In this document: positions 27,057-36,615 of the stretch, piece by piece | How the letters are laid out: each line of letters begins with the position of its first letter | Numbering within the stretch: the stretch's first letter is position 1 | Assembly (NCBI RefSeq): GCF_030915525.1 | Contig: NZ_CP133269.1 | Span: 4,668,501 to 4,732,500, forward strand | DNA from: Neobacillus sp. PS2-9 | Lineage (GTDB): Bacteria; Bacillota; Bacilli; Bacillales; Cytobacillaceae | DNA: 64,000 nt | Direction of reading: 5' to 3' | The notes under the pieces: generated by a model | What the model saw: the letters and a program-made list of their open reading frames with translations, nothing else | Database searches by the model: none | What the model was told of the DNA's origin: nothing | Made by a program: the position numbers and the translations under genes

Positions 27057-28280
27057 CTAAAATTGTTTTTGTATACTATCAAGTATTTCTTTAGCAGATT
27101 TATCATTACCGCCTAAAATAACATCCTCAAGCTGCTTAATCAATTCGTCATTGAATTTCTTAGTTTCCTTTGGATAACCGAAGTCTGTGCTATACTCAAT
27201 CGCTTTTTGAACTTCCTTAAACTCTGGATTTTCTACAAAGTATTGGGCAGACAAGCTAGGAATAGATGGGTTAACACCAGTCTTCATGAAATCTTTCTGA
27301 ACGTTTTCGTTTGTTAAATAGTAAGCAGCCTGGAGTGCTTCTTTTTTATGCTTTGTATCTTTTAACACTACATATGCATCAGAAATCATCGTACTTGCAT
27401 TTACAGTCCCTTTAGGAATAGGGATAACAGCATATTTCAAATTAGGATTTGCATCTTTTAAATACCCTTTATACCAGTTACCGCCAGTTGTCATTGCTGC
27501 TTTACCGTTAGCGAACACTTCACCGTCCCAGCCATACCCTAATGTTTTCGGCGTTACAGCTAAACCTTTTTTGTATAAATCTAAGACCTTTTGTAAGCCT
27601 TCAATATTTTCAGGCGAATTGATTGTTTTCCCATTACCCCAGTCACCACCGTAACTTTTTGTTACGTTGGTAATATGTAATGGATGAAGATTCAATCCAA
27701 GTCCATAAACATCTTTTGTTTTAAGCTTTTTAGCAGCTGCCTCAACTTCATCCCATGTTTTTGGATATCCACCAAGGCCTGCTTTCTTCCACATTTCTGT
27801 ATTGATAAAGAACATAGCAGGCATCTGGTTAAATGGAAGACCGTATTGCTTTCCATCAACTTTCCAAATATCAGCTCCAGCCTGATTGTAACGCTTCATG
27901 TCTACCTTAGCTGATGCTGTTAAATCATCCAGTGATGCAAATAAGCCTTTATTAATATACTCATACGCACCTTCGTTAGAGATTTTAATAAAATCAGGTG
28001 CTACTCCTGCTGCAATTTCACCAGGAAGGTTGTTCCAAAACTGTTCACTGCTTGGATACTGTTTTACTTTTAGCTCAATATTGGGATATTCTTTTGAAAT
28101 ATCCTTAGCAGCTTTTGTATATACTTTTAAATCCTCTGCTGCACCCCAAAATCCAAATGTTATAGTAGTTTTCCCACCGGATTTATTTCCGCTGCCGGAA
28201 GCAGTTTCACTTTTTCCACAGCCTACTAAAGAGATAACTAATGTCAAAATAACTAATAGAGTTACTGCAAACCTTTTCAT
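27057..28280 (-). CDS. Sugar ABC transporter substrate-binding lipoprotein
   Basis: This 407-residue exported lipoprotein captures the sugar for the adjacent permeases. The signal peptide MKRFAVTLLVILTLVISLVG ends in a lipobox LVGC at Cys21. A Gly/Ser-rich linker follows, then the two-lobed family 1 solute-binding fold (TITFGFWGAAEDLKVYTKAA, EIAAGVAPDFIKISNEGAYE, GKAAMTTGGNWYKGYL). Start signals are strong (AAGGAGGATATAA). It is the first gene of the transport operon, with a cre-like box upstream and the two-component genes ahead on the same strand. Confidence 0.94.
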   Translation of the reverse strand: MKRFAVTLLVILTLVISLVGCGKSETASGSGNKSGGKTTITFGFWGAAEDLKVYTKAAKDISKEYPNIELKVKQYPSSEQFWNNLPGEIAAGVAPDFIKISNEGAYEYINKGLFASLDDLTASAKVDMKRYNQAGADIWKVDGKQYGLPFNQMPAMFFINTEMWKKAGLGGYPKTWDEVEAAAKKLKTKDVYGLGLNLHPLHITNVTKSYGGDWGNGKTINSPENIEGLQKVLDLYKKGLAVTPKTLGYGWDGEVFANGKAAMTTGGNWYKGYLKDANPNLKYAVIPIPKGTVNASTMISDAYVVLKDTKHKKEALQAAYYLTNENVQKDFMKTGVNPSIPSLSAQYFVENPEFKEVQKAIEYSTDFGYPKETKKFNDELIKQLEDVILGGNDKSAKEILDSIQKQF

Positions 28281-28321
28281 TTATATCCTCCTTATTGCTA
28301 AGTGTTTATTTGATAAGGAAA

Positions 28322-28335
28322 TAATAACGCTTTCA
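28322..28335 (-). promoter_or_regulatory. cre-like box (CcpA site) upstream of the sugar operon
   Basis: On the minus strand TGAAAGCGTTATTA matches the cre consensus TGWAARCGYTWNCW with one mismatch. It lies about 42 bases before the binding-protein start. Glucose repression through CcpA is the expected effect. Confidence 0.6.
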
Positions 28336-28450
28336 TTCTCAAAAAAAAATTAATCATATTATGATTAATTTAAGAAAAAAACACTTTCACTCTATTCTTT
28401 ATTCAGCCAAAATTACAGTCTTTAAGGAAATGTACTTTTCTTTATTTAAA

Positions 28451-29983
28451 TCACACTCTCTCTTTTCTAAAATCCTTCGGAGACATCCCTTCATACTTAT
28501 TAAAGACAATCGCAAAATGAACCTGGCTTTTAAAACCAACCATTTCTGCAACTTCATAAATTTTATATTGATAGTCTTTTAAAAGAGCTTTTGATTTTTG
28601 AATTCGTATCTCATTAAGGTAATCAAATAATCCTATCCCTGTCTCTTTCTTAAATAATCTGCTAATGTAATTGGGACTGACATGGAATTCTTCTCCCAAA
28701 CTCTTTAATGAAATGGATTCATGATAATTGAGTTCTAGAAACTCAAGGATAATTTTAATGATGGGGCTATATCCCTTATTTTTAAAGGTTACCCTACCTG
28801 AGAGGATTTCCTCAAAAACCTGATGATATAAACCTGACAGCTCGGCAAACGATTCGATTGGTTCAAATTTATCAATATATCCTAGATATTTATCTGTTTC
28901 TTCCATCATGAACAATAACCCTTCATATATTTTTCTGACCTCTTCCTTACTAATGGTCTTCTTGTTTTGAAGGTACTGTTCCCATTCTTTTACTGTGTTA
29001 AAAAATTGCTTAAATTTTTCTTCTCTTAACTCTTTTTTCATTTTCTTAATGAAGGCTTCTTCCTGCTCATCGGCACTTACATCCTCTAAGTTTTGAAAAT
29101 ATAAGATTGACTGGTCCGAGTTATAAAATGCATGGTCGAGTGCATGTTTCGCCTGTTTAAATGCGTGTTTTATATTGCTAAACTTATCTGCTGGCTTACT
29201 GATTCCATATACTGTTTCAATATTCAAGAATCTCTTTAATGATTGGTTTATGTGATGTACTTTTTCATAAATGATTGTGTAGGTGTTTTGTGCACTTTTT
29301 ATGTCACTATTACTGAAAATGAGTGAAAACAAGTTATGCTCTATTTGTAAAAATTCTACTTCCTTATCTTTAACTAACAGTTCCTTTAACAAATTCAGAA
29401 TCGAATTTTGCAATAATGCTGCGTCATTTTCACGATATCTTTCAAGGATTTTTTTATATTCCTTCACCTTAAATAACACGACTAAGATGTTATTCCCTTT
29501 AAAGTTCAACTGCTCCACTGCTTTTTGTTTTCCTATTAGTAAATTTCTAATACTGGCTTCCATTGGTTTTGAATCATGGTCATAGTTTTTTTCTTTCTCC
29601 GTTTGTTCGACCGACAATTCTTCTTGTATTTTGGAAACCACCTTCAAAATTTGCTGATCATTCATATTCGGTTTATGAAAATAATCATCGGCCCCTAATT
29701 TCATTGCCTTTTTTACCGTTTCGAGGTCATCAAAACTACTTAATATGATCACTTTGGAATGGATTCCTCGTTCTTTCATCTCTATTAAAACTTCCAATCC
29801 ATCCTTTTTAGGCATTTTTATATCCAATAAAACAAGATCTGGATTTTGCTCCAGCATGAGCTGAATAGCTTCCTCCCCATCTCCTGCTTCGCCAACAATA
29901 CTTATTCCATACGACTGCCAATCAATTGACGACTTTATTCCGATCCGTACTAAAGGTTCATCATCTACAATTAGGATTCTCAT
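28451..29983 (-). CDS. Response regulator with AraC-type output, YesN-like
   Basis: This 510-residue regulator has a receiver domain (MRILIVDDEPLVRIGIKSSI; phospho-acceptor Asp in DLVLLDIKMPKKDG), a long middle region of about 260 residues, and a C-terminal AraC/XylS helix-turn-helix pair (KSLGEEFHVSPNYISRLFKK and IYEVAEMVGFKSQVHFAIVF). The ATG at 29983 is placed 5-7 bases after AAAGGTGA; an in-frame GTG nine bases upstream is part of that site. It pairs with the kinase encoded just upstream and likely activates the ABC operon. Confidence 0.93.
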   Translation of the reverse strand: MRILIVDDEPLVRIGIKSSIDWQSYGISIVGEAGDGEEAIQLMLEQNPDLVLLDIKMPKKDGLEVLIEMKERGIHSKVIILSSFDDLETVKKAMKLGADDYFHKPNMNDQQILKVVSKIQEELSVEQTEKEKNYDHDSKPMEASIRNLLIGKQKAVEQLNFKGNNILVVLFKVKEYKKILERYRENDAALLQNSILNLLKELLVKDKEVEFLQIEHNLFSLIFSNSDIKSAQNTYTIIYEKVHHINQSLKRFLNIETVYGISKPADKFSNIKHAFKQAKHALDHAFYNSDQSILYFQNLEDVSADEQEEAFIKKMKKELREEKFKQFFNTVKEWEQYLQNKKTISKEEVRKIYEGLLFMMEETDKYLGYIDKFEPIESFAELSGLYHQVFEEILSGRVTFKNKGYSPIIKIILEFLELNYHESISLKSLGEEFHVSPNYISRLFKKETGIGLFDYLNEIRIQKSKALLKDYQYKIYEVAEMVGFKSQVHFAIVFNKYEGMSPKDFRKERV

Positions 29984-30018
29984 AAAAATCACCTTTTTCT
30001 AATCCTCTATTAAAAAGA

Positions 30019-31809
30019 TTACTTTATTATTGGAACAATCAATTTGGCCAATGTCCCGCCTGTCTCTTGGGAGGTTATCCATAATCCGTAGTTTTCTCCA
30101 AAATTCAACTGAATTCTTTTTCTAATGTTACTTACCCCGATTGAATTCAACTGGTCACTACCTTCTTTATTCAACAGTTCATTGTCGAAATCACCATCTG
30201 TTATCCCCCTGCCATTATCACAAATCTTCATAACAATGTCTTGGGAATCTTCATAAATCTGAATAGTTATTTTTCCTTTATAATCAATATCATCAAAAGC
30301 ATGAAAGACAGCATTTTCAACTAATGGTTGAAGAAGAAATTTGATGGTCTTATATTCCAATACAGAAGGTTCAATCTCGAATGAAACTTCAAACTTATTA
30401 AAATATCGAAATTCCAATATCTTAGTATAATTTTTAATAAATTCTACTTCCTCTTTGATTGTCACCCGTTCATTTACTGTTTTAGCTGTCAGCCTAATGA
30501 CAGAAGAAAAAGCACTTAAAGCCTCTTCAATACCGCTGGCTCCCTGAATTTTGGCCATCCACTTTATGACATTGATGGTGTTATACATAAAATGAGGTCT
30601 AATTTGCGATTGAAGTGCCATTAATTCCAACCTTCTTTTTTCTTCCTCTTCTTTATAGATTTTTCCAATTAACACTCGAATCTCAGTTAACATGATATCG
30701 ATCGTCTTGCTTATTTTACCGATTTCACCATGCTCAATGTCCATTTTCACATTCATATTTCCATCAGAAACTTGTCTCATTTTTCCCTCTAGAATGGATA
30801 ATGGCTTTGTAATGCTTGTCGCTATGTAAAATGACATCAACACGGCTAGTAATAGAAAGACAACGCTTGTAATGACGATGATCTTTAACATGGTGGAAAG
30901 ATAATCAAACAATTCGTTTTTTGGAATAATAGTTACTGCTTTCCATTTGGATGTGTTGGAAGTAGCCGTAATTAAATACGAGTCCTTATTTTCTTTTGTT
31001 TCCTTTCTAAATCCATCTATATACTTAAAATTCTCCCCTAATATAGTAGCAGCCTTGCTTCCTATCTCATTTTTATTTTTGCTATAGATAATATTTTTTT
31101 GGTCATCCACTAGATAAAATTTTGTATGTTTCGTAAAGTGTATATCACTCCACAAGTTCTTTAGCTTATCGATACCTATATTAATGATAATTAGACCTAA
31201 CTTCTCTTTGGTATAAGGATTAACAATTGCTCGTCCAATAGAAACGACTGGCTCATCTTTGTAAGAAAAGAGTTTATTAGGATGAACTCCAACGGGAACA
31301 TATACGCCTCCCTTTTTTACTATCTCTTGTATATAGGGCTCCTTGATGAACTCCTTTTCAAAATAAGCGTGGTCCATGTACTCCAGGTTACTCCGTCCTA
31401 CAATGAAGTGATTCTTGCTCTGATAAATAAATGCAGAGTCTATGATTTTACTATATAAAAAGAAATCACTTTGAATTTTACCATTAACAGTGGAAAAATC
31501 CCGTTGCCTTTCGTATAAGGGATACTTAAACGTTGAGTAATCCTTTCCCATAATCTGATAAATTTGTTGATCCTGTAGTGGATACATTGATAAGGAAAGT
31601 AATGGATGTAGTGCGGTATCAATGTTTTTGACAATTTGTCGATTGCTCTCAACAGCCGCATCCAATAACATATCCCTATTAGAATTGACAAATAACCAAG
31701 ACAAACTTCCACCAATAATCGTAAAAGATAAAATAAGTAAACTGGAGAATGAGATTACTAGCTTATATCTTAAGTTCAAATGTAAAAACCATTTCTTCAT
31801 ACTTTTCAT
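30019..31809 (-). CDS. Sensor histidine kinase, YesM-like
   Basis: This 596-residue membrane kinase has a first helix at about 15-40, a large extracellular sensor region, a second helix at about 310-330 (IIVITSVVFLLLAVLMSFYI), a HAMP domain (SITKPLSILEGKMRQVSDGN) and a His_kinase domain with the phospho-acceptor in LQSQIRPHFMYNTINVIKWM. The ATPase motifs are LLQPLVENAVFHAF and DNGRGI. The ATG at 31809 follows GAGTGGA. It is encoded upstream of the YesN-like regulator, as is usual for pairs controlling sugar ABC operons. Confidence 0.93.
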   Translation of the reverse strand: MKSMKKWFLHLNLRYKLVISFSSLLILSFTIIGGSLSWLFVNSNRDMLLDAAVESNRQIVKNIDTALHPLLSLSMYPLQDQQIYQIMGKDYSTFKYPLYERQRDFSTVNGKIQSDFFLYSKIIDSAFIYQSKNHFIVGRSNLEYMDHAYFEKEFIKEPYIQEIVKKGGVYVPVGVHPNKLFSYKDEPVVSIGRAIVNPYTKEKLGLIIINIGIDKLKNLWSDIHFTKHTKFYLVDDQKNIIYSKNKNEIGSKAATILGENFKYIDGFRKETKENKDSYLITATSNTSKWKAVTIIPKNELFDYLSTMLKIIVITSVVFLLLAVLMSFYIATSITKPLSILEGKMRQVSDGNMNVKMDIEHGEIGKISKTIDIMLTEIRVLIGKIYKEEEEKRRLELMALQSQIRPHFMYNTINVIKWMAKIQGASGIEEALSAFSSVIRLTAKTVNERVTIKEEVEFIKNYTKILEFRYFNKFEVSFEIEPSVLEYKTIKFLLQPLVENAVFHAFDDIDYKGKITIQIYEDSQDIVMKICDNGRGITDGDFDNELLNKEGSDQLNSIGVSNIRKRIQLNFGENYGLWITSQETGGTLAKLIVPIIK

Positions 31810-31985
31810 CTTATAATCCACTCTTTAACCTAAATTTTGCTACATAAATCATATTCAATTATAACATGTATATACAACTTACATAAAACGGTTTCAGGCA
31901 CCCGATTATAGGTAATTTTTAATAATGCGTTTTTTCTTGGTATAATAGATAATGTTTTTCAGATAACACTTGAGGTGACGTTGAA

Positions 31986-32969
31986 ATAGAAAGATTAAAG
32001 TATGATAACGAATTAGATATTACCCAAAAAAAAAGAACGACCTATATATACACTTACGCCTATTCTGAGGATGAACGCTCCTTGTGTGCTTTGGAAATGC
32101 GCTCATTATTCGGAGAGGAGTCTCAATCACATGTCTTGGAAAGCATCGTAAAAATTAACCCTAGCCGAAGCCCTTTTATTAAGGAAAGAATTACTCTGTT
32201 ATTTGAAGCAGAAATCCTTGAGGATCTTTTTATACAGGTGAATACTTTACAACTATGCGGGGCCACGTTTAAAGTCACTTATGTGAAAAATAGCGGTCAG
32301 AAAAAAAGTGAAAGAGACGGATTCGAGAAACGACGTGCAATTGAACGAGAAATTGGATTACACATCGTTGGTAAGGCCGACCTTCGTCATCCCGATCGAT
32401 TGTTTTGCGTGATGAAGGTCAATGGCAGATGGGTATTCGGTGAATATAAGAAAAGTGAGTCGGTGTGGTTTCGACATCAGCAGAAACCCAATAGCTACTC
32501 CACTGCACTCAGCACGCGTGTGGCTAGAGCGGTCGTAAACATTTCCATCCCAAAACCAGAAGGAATTAAGGCCATCGATCCTTGCTGCGGAATTGGAACT
32601 GTCCTAGTTGAAGCACTTTCAATGGGAATTGATATGGTTGGAAGCGACCGAAATCCGTTGATTCTCCCTGGCGCTCGAGAAAACATCGCACACTTTGGTT
32701 TTGATGGAGAAATAACCTTAGCAGATATTCGCGATATTACTGGTCATTATGATGTAGCGATTATTGATTTGCCTTATAATTTGTGTTCGGTGATATCCCC
32801 CGAAGTACAATTGGAAATGCTCCAAAGTGCACGAAGGATTGCAGAAAAAGTAGTCGTGGTGACCGTTGAACCCATCGATGAAATTCTGATAAAAGCTGGG
32901 TTTTCTATTATAGATCGTGCGGTTGCGAAAAAAAGTGTATTTATTCGAGAAGTGATCGTTTGTAATTGA
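31986..32969 (+). CDS. TRM11-like RNA methyltransferase, apparent ATA start
   Basis: This SAM-dependent methyltransferase has motif I IDPCCGIGTVLVEALSMG and the catalytic DLPYNL (an NPPY variant), as in the Trm11/COG1041 group that makes m2G in RNA. The first usual start codon in frame is TTG at 32082. However, the conserved-looking sequence TYIYTYAYSEDERSLCALEM begins about 30 codons earlier, and the only in-frame codon placed after a good site (GAGGTGA, 7 bases) is ATA at 31986. That gives 327 residues. Initiation at ATA, or a lost start with weaker use of the TTG, are both possible. rlmN follows. Confidence 0.75.
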   Translation: MERLKYDNELDITQKKRTTYIYTYAYSEDERSLCALEMRSLFGEESQSHVLESIVKINPSRSPFIKERITLLFEAEILEDLFIQVNTLQLCGATFKVTYVKNSGQKKSERDGFEKRRAIEREIGLHIVGKADLRHPDRLFCVMKVNGRWVFGEYKKSESVWFRHQQKPNSYSTALSTRVARAVVNISIPKPEGIKAIDPCCGIGTVLVEALSMGIDMVGSDRNPLILPGARENIAHFGFDGEITLADIRDITGHYDVAIIDLPYNLCSVISPEVQLEMLQSARRIAEKVVVVTVEPIDEILIKAGFSIIDRAVAKKSVFIREVIVCN

Positions 32970-33056
32970 TTCAGCTCCATATAGAGCCTATTCACTTTAT
33001 ATAAAGGAATCTGATTGGTAAATGTAAGTTTTATTTTTATGAAATGAGGGGAACGT

Positions 33057-34124
33057 ATGAATAAAGAGTCCATATATGGATTAACTATAAATCAATTGAC
33101 AGCATGGCTTATCGAGCACGGTCATAAAAAGTCAAGAGCACAACAAGTTTGGGAATATCTTTATCGAGAGCGTGTAACAGCTTTCTCGGATATGACGGAT
33201 GTAAATCAAGCTTGTGTTCAATTGCTGTCAGAAAACTTCGCAATCCAAACCTTACAGGAGCATATCAAGCAAGAATCAGCCGATGGAACGATTAAATTTT
33301 TGTTCAAGTTGCAGGATGGCAACTTGATTGAAACGGTCTTAATGCGCCAAAAATATGGCCTTTCCGTTTGTGTGACAACGCAAGTAGGCTGTAATATCGG
33401 CTGCAGTTTTTGCGCGAGTGGTTTATTAGCGAAAAGCCGGGATTTATCCAGTGGGGAAATCGTCGAGCAGATTATGAACGTTCAACTGCACCTGGATAAA
33501 AAGGTTCAAGGTGAAACCGTCAGTCATGTGGTTGTGATGGGGATTGGTGAACCCTTTGATAATTTTGAAAACCTCATAGACTTTATCAAGGTGATTAAAG
33601 ATGATAAAGGGCTTGCGATTGCTGCTAGACGGATCACCGTATCCACCAGCGGGCTCGCGGACAAGCTCATTGAGTTCACGGATATGGGGCTGCAGGTAAA
33701 TTTGGCCGTTTCCTTGCATGCGCCAAATAATGAACTTCGGACGCGTATTATGAAAATTAACCGTGCGATTCCGATTGAAAAATTGATGCAGGCGATGGTG
33801 TATTATGTAGATAAGACCAACCGTCGGATTACGATTGAATATATTCTGTTGCGAGATGTCAATGACCATAAGCAAGAAGCCGAGCAGCTCGCAGAACTTC
33901 TGCGTCCTCTAGGGCAGAAAGTCTATGTAAACTTAATTCCATATAATCCGGTCGATGAACATAGTCAATATCAAAGAAGTGAACAGGAATCGGTACTGTC
34001 ATTTTATGATACGTTGAAAAAGGGCGGGATTAATTGTAAAATTCGCCAAGAACATGGAACAGACATTGATGCCGCGTGCGGACAGTTAAGAAGCAAACAA
34101 ATCAAAAAAACAGAAGCACGGTAA
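33057..34124 (+). CDS. rlmN: Radical-SAM rRNA methyltransferase of the RlmN/Cfr family
   Basis: This 355-residue enzyme carries the radical-SAM cluster motif C-x3-C-x2-C in [16 protein letters not shown]. It also has the GEPFDNF SAM-binding motif and the second catalytic cysteine in [12 protein letters not shown]. RlmN methylates C2 of A2503 in 23S rRNA and A37 of some tRNAs, and Cfr methylates C8 of A2503. The C-terminal DAACGQLR fits RlmN, but Bacillus genomes often hold a separate rlmN elsewhere. This could therefore be a second paralogue. It follows the TRM11-like gene by 87 bases, and the ATG follows GAGGGGAACGT. Confidence 0.85.
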   Translation: MNKESIYGLTINQLTAWLIEHGHKKSRAQQVWEYLYRERVTAFSDMTDVNQACVQLLSENFAIQTLQEHIKQESADGTIKFLFKLQDGNLIETVLMRQKYGLSVCVTTQVGCNIGCSFCASGLLAKSRDLSSGEIVEQIMNVQLHLDKKVQGETVSHVVVMGIGEPFDNFENLIDFIKVIKDDKGLAIAARRITVSTSGLADKLIEFTDMGLQVNLAVSLHAPNNELRTRIMKINRAIPIEKLMQAMVYYVDKTNRRITIEYILLRDVNDHKQEAEQLAELLRPLGQKVYVNLIPYNPVDEHSQYQRSEQESVLSFYDTLKKGGINCKIRQEHGTDIDAACGQLRSKQIKKTEAR

Positions 34125-34140
34125 CTTCTACCAAATCTCC

Positions 34141-34245
34141 ATGGAAATGGCCTTTGCCCAATATGAAATCAACACTACAAAAATAAAGTTAGAAATGTGT
34201 GTGAACAACTTTTGTTTCAGCAAAACCGTTCTATTTAGTGCCTGA
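34141..34245 (+). pseudogene. Possible relic of a second nuclease gene
   Basis: A short frame reads MEMAFAQYEINTTKIKLEMC then VNNFCFSKTVLFSA-stop. The core TKIKLEMCVNNFCFSKT aligns with AKIKLELCLENFFTSKT (residues 138-154) of the Fe-S nuclease at 20.1 kb, with 11 of 17 residues identical. No other part of that gene is seen here. This is weak evidence and may be chance. Confidence 0.25.
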
Positions 34246-34246
34246 T

Positions 34247-34278
34247 CCCCGATACGTTAATGCATTAACGTATCGGGG
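34247..34278. repeat. Perfect 32-base palindrome (dispersed repeat family)
   Basis: CCCCGATACGTTAATG is followed directly by its exact complement. GTGCCTGAT on the left ties it to the GGTGCCTG-type repeats further right. It lies between the convergent rlmN and ribokinase genes and may act as a terminator, though its T-run is poor. Confidence 0.8.
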
Positions 34279-34338
34279 GTAAGTAATCAGCAATTAACTA
34301 TCATGGGAATTTCTTTTTGTTACAATCGTTTAGATTTT

Positions 34339-35247
34339 TTATAACACCAGTTTTGATGCATTCAGTTCATAAAATTTTTCCAATTCCTCAACATATGGCA
34401 TTCCCGTTTGAGCTCCCATTTTCGTGACTGATATGGTTGCAGCCATTGTGGCAAATAAAACAGCGTCCTTTAGATTCTTATTTTTGCTAAGTTCCACTGC
34501 AAGAGCCCCATTAAAGGTATCCCCTGCACCAGTTGTATCAACAACCTCCACTTTCACCCCATTCAATGTAATTCTTTGGTTATGAAATTGAAATTCAACC
34601 CCATCTTCCCCTTTTGTCACGATACTTTTTGCTATAATTTGATCTTTCTCTTCTCCTGAGGCTTCATCTAATAGTTGACTATACTCATGCTTATTTGGTG
34701 TGAGGTATGTGACTCCATCTATGAGTTTTTTTGGTAGCTTTTGATACGGAGCAGGATTTAAAATGACAGGAACTTGATACTTATTTGCAATTTCTGTTAT
34801 TTTTATGACCGAATCTAATGGGATTTCTAATTGTAACAATAATAAATTACTATTTATTATTGTTTCTTCATGTGCTATAACCCATTCAGGTGTTACTTCA
34901 CTATTTGCTCCTGGTACTACGATAATTCGATTGTCCTGTCCAGAAATAATGATAGAAGCAGTACCCGTTTCTTTAATAGTGGCAATTTCAACAGATTCCT
35001 CATTCACACCCTCTTGCTGAAGTACTTCTTTAAGTTTCGTTCCAAAAAGATCTTTACCTACTTTTCCGAGCATATGAACTTCTGCTCCAAGTCTAGCTGC
35101 CGCAACAGCTTGATTGGCCCCTTTTCCACCAGGATATGTTGAAAACGATTGACCAGTTATTGTTTCACCTTGTAAAGGCGTTCGGTCTGTAACAGTAACT
35201 AGATCCATATTTAAACTTCCAATTACAGTAATGATAGGCTTTTTCAT
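34339..35247 (-). CDS. rbsK: Ribokinase (PfkB family)
   Basis: This 302-residue kinase phosphorylates ribose or a closely related sugar. Ribokinase signatures are clear: GSLNMDLVTVTDRTPLQGET, the substrate motif YPGGKGANQAVAAARLGA, and VVDTTGAGDTFNGALAVEL with catalytic Asp in GAGD. It is the last gene of the TRAP-transporter operon, 73 bases after the large permease. No rbsD or ribose ABC genes accompany it. The sequence favours ribokinase over other PfkB sugar kinases, but deoxyribokinase or a tetrose/sugar-acid kinase cannot be excluded given the transporter. Confidence 0.88.
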   Translation of the reverse strand: MKKPIITVIGSLNMDLVTVTDRTPLQGETITGQSFSTYPGGKGANQAVAAARLGAEVHMLGKVGKDLFGTKLKEVLQQEGVNEESVEIATIKETGTASIIISGQDNRIIVVPGANSEVTPEWVIAHEETIINSNLLLLQLEIPLDSVIKITEIANKYQVPVILNPAPYQKLPKKLIDGVTYLTPNKHEYSQLLDEASGEEKDQIIAKSIVTKGEDGVEFQFHNQRITLNGVKVEVVDTTGAGDTFNGALAVELSKNKNLKDAVLFATMAATISVTKMGAQTGMPYVEELEKFYELNASKLVL

Positions 35248-35320
35248 ATTTTAACCACCTTGCATTCGAGAGAATAAATTTGTATTAAAAGAAAAAGGGT
35301 ACCAAAAACAGGCCCCTTTC

Positions 35321-36598
35321 TTATTTCATCAATAAATTAGGTACATAAAGAACAATTTCAGGAACTAATGCAAATAGAATTAGTAACGCTATTAACATTA
35401 ATAAAAACGGCCAAATTTCCTTTGTAAATTCAACTACCGAACATTTAGCTATGCTTATAGCTACATACATAATCGTACCTACTGGCGGTGTAACTGTTCC
35501 AATCATCACATTAATAGCTAAAATAACACCGAAATGCAGGGGATCTATGTTATATTGGGTTAATAATGGTAAGATCACTGGAGTGGTAATAATGATAATA
35601 GCCATTCCATCTAAGAAGCACCCTAATATAAGAAGAATTAACATTAATAATAACAAAGCAACGTTGGTGGAATTGGCAACATTCTGAAACATGGCCAATA
35701 CTTTTGCAGGACCTTGTGCGTATGCTAGAACCCAAGCAAACGGTGCAGAAGCGGCAATAATAATTCCTATTGATGAAGACATTGTTACAGTTTCTAATAT
35801 TTTTTTTGGTAATTCATTTATCTTTAAATCCTTATAAACAAAAAGTCCAATAATTAACGAATAAATAACAGCAATAACGGCAGATTCAGTCGCTGTAAAT
35901 ATGCCCGAAAATATCCCTCCAACAATGATAACTGGCATAAGTAGTGCCCAAAAGGATTCTTTTAACGCTATTACAATCTCCTTAAATTGGGCTCTCTGTC
36001 TTTTTTCGAATCCTCTTTTTCTTGCAATAAAATAGGAAACGATCATTAATGAACCGCTCATCATTATGCCAGGAAGGGCACCGCCTAGAAACAACTTACC
36101 TATAGACACACCTGCAAGACTCCCATAAATTATCATCGGAATGCTCGGAGGAATAATCGGACCTACCGTTGCACTTGCACCTAAGATTGCTGCCGCAAAC
36201 CCTTTCCCATAACCTCTTTTTACCATGGTTGGAATTAACGCAGATCCAGTGGCGGCGGCATCCGCTACCCCAGACCCCGATACCCCACTCATAAAAACAT
36301 TTGATACGACCGAAACATGTGCTAAACTTCCTCTTATATGCCCCACTAGCACTTCCGATAAGTGGATCAGGCGTTTTGTTATACCGCCTGCTTCCATTAT
36401 CGTCCCTGCCAAAATAAACAGTGGAATAGCTAGCATCGGAAAAGAATCCAAGCCCAAGGCGAGTCTCTGTGGAATGGCCTGCAAAGGAATCGTATCTTGT
36501 AAAAAAATTGTTAGTAAAGATGCTCCAACTAGAGAGAATCCAACAGGAACACCAACAAGTAGAAGAGCCAATAAACAAATAATAAGTATAATCAGCAT
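35321..36598 (-). CDS. dctM: TRAP transporter large permease (DctM)
   Basis: This 425-residue inner-membrane subunit has about twelve helices and forms the sodium-coupled transport pore. Typical motifs include GVPVGFSLVGASLL, FPMLAIPLFILAGTIMEAGG, FMSGVSGSGVADAAATGS, GYGKGFAAAILGASATVGPI IPPSIPMI, and NVMIGTVTPPVGTIMYVA near the C-terminus. It works with DctQ and DctP encoded just upstream. TRAP systems mostly carry carboxylates, which makes the ribokinase neighbour notable. Confidence 0.94.
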   Translation of the reverse strand: MLIILIICLLALLLVGVPVGFSLVGASLLTIFLQDTIPLQAIPQRLALGLDSFPMLAIPLFILAGTIMEAGGITKRLIHLSEVLVGHIRGSLAHVSVVSNVFMSGVSGSGVADAAATGSALIPTMVKRGYGKGFAAAILGASATVGPIIPPSIPMIIYGSLAGVSIGKLFLGGALPGIMMSGSLMIVSYFIARKRGFEKRQRAQFKEIVIALKESFWALLMPVIIVGGIFSGIFTATESAVIAVIYSLIIGLFVYKDLKINELPKKILETVTMSSSIGIIIAASAPFAWVLAYAQGPAKVLAMFQNVANSTNVALLLLMLILLILGCFLDGMAIIIITTPVILPLLTQYNIDPLHFGVILAINVMIGTVTPPVGTIMYVAISIAKCSVVEFTKEIWPFLLMLIALLILFALVPEIVLYVPNLLMK

Positions 36599-36615
36599 TC
36601 AATTGTTCTTCCTTC

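Noticed and set aside
27684..28353. Plus-strand frames opposite the sugar-binding lipoprotein
   Set aside because: They are antisense shadows without start signals or domain-like content.
35248..35320. Possible attenuator between the TRAP large permease and ribokinase
   Set aside because: AAAGGG and CCCCTTT could pair, but the stem is short and there is no clean T-run on the transcribed strand.
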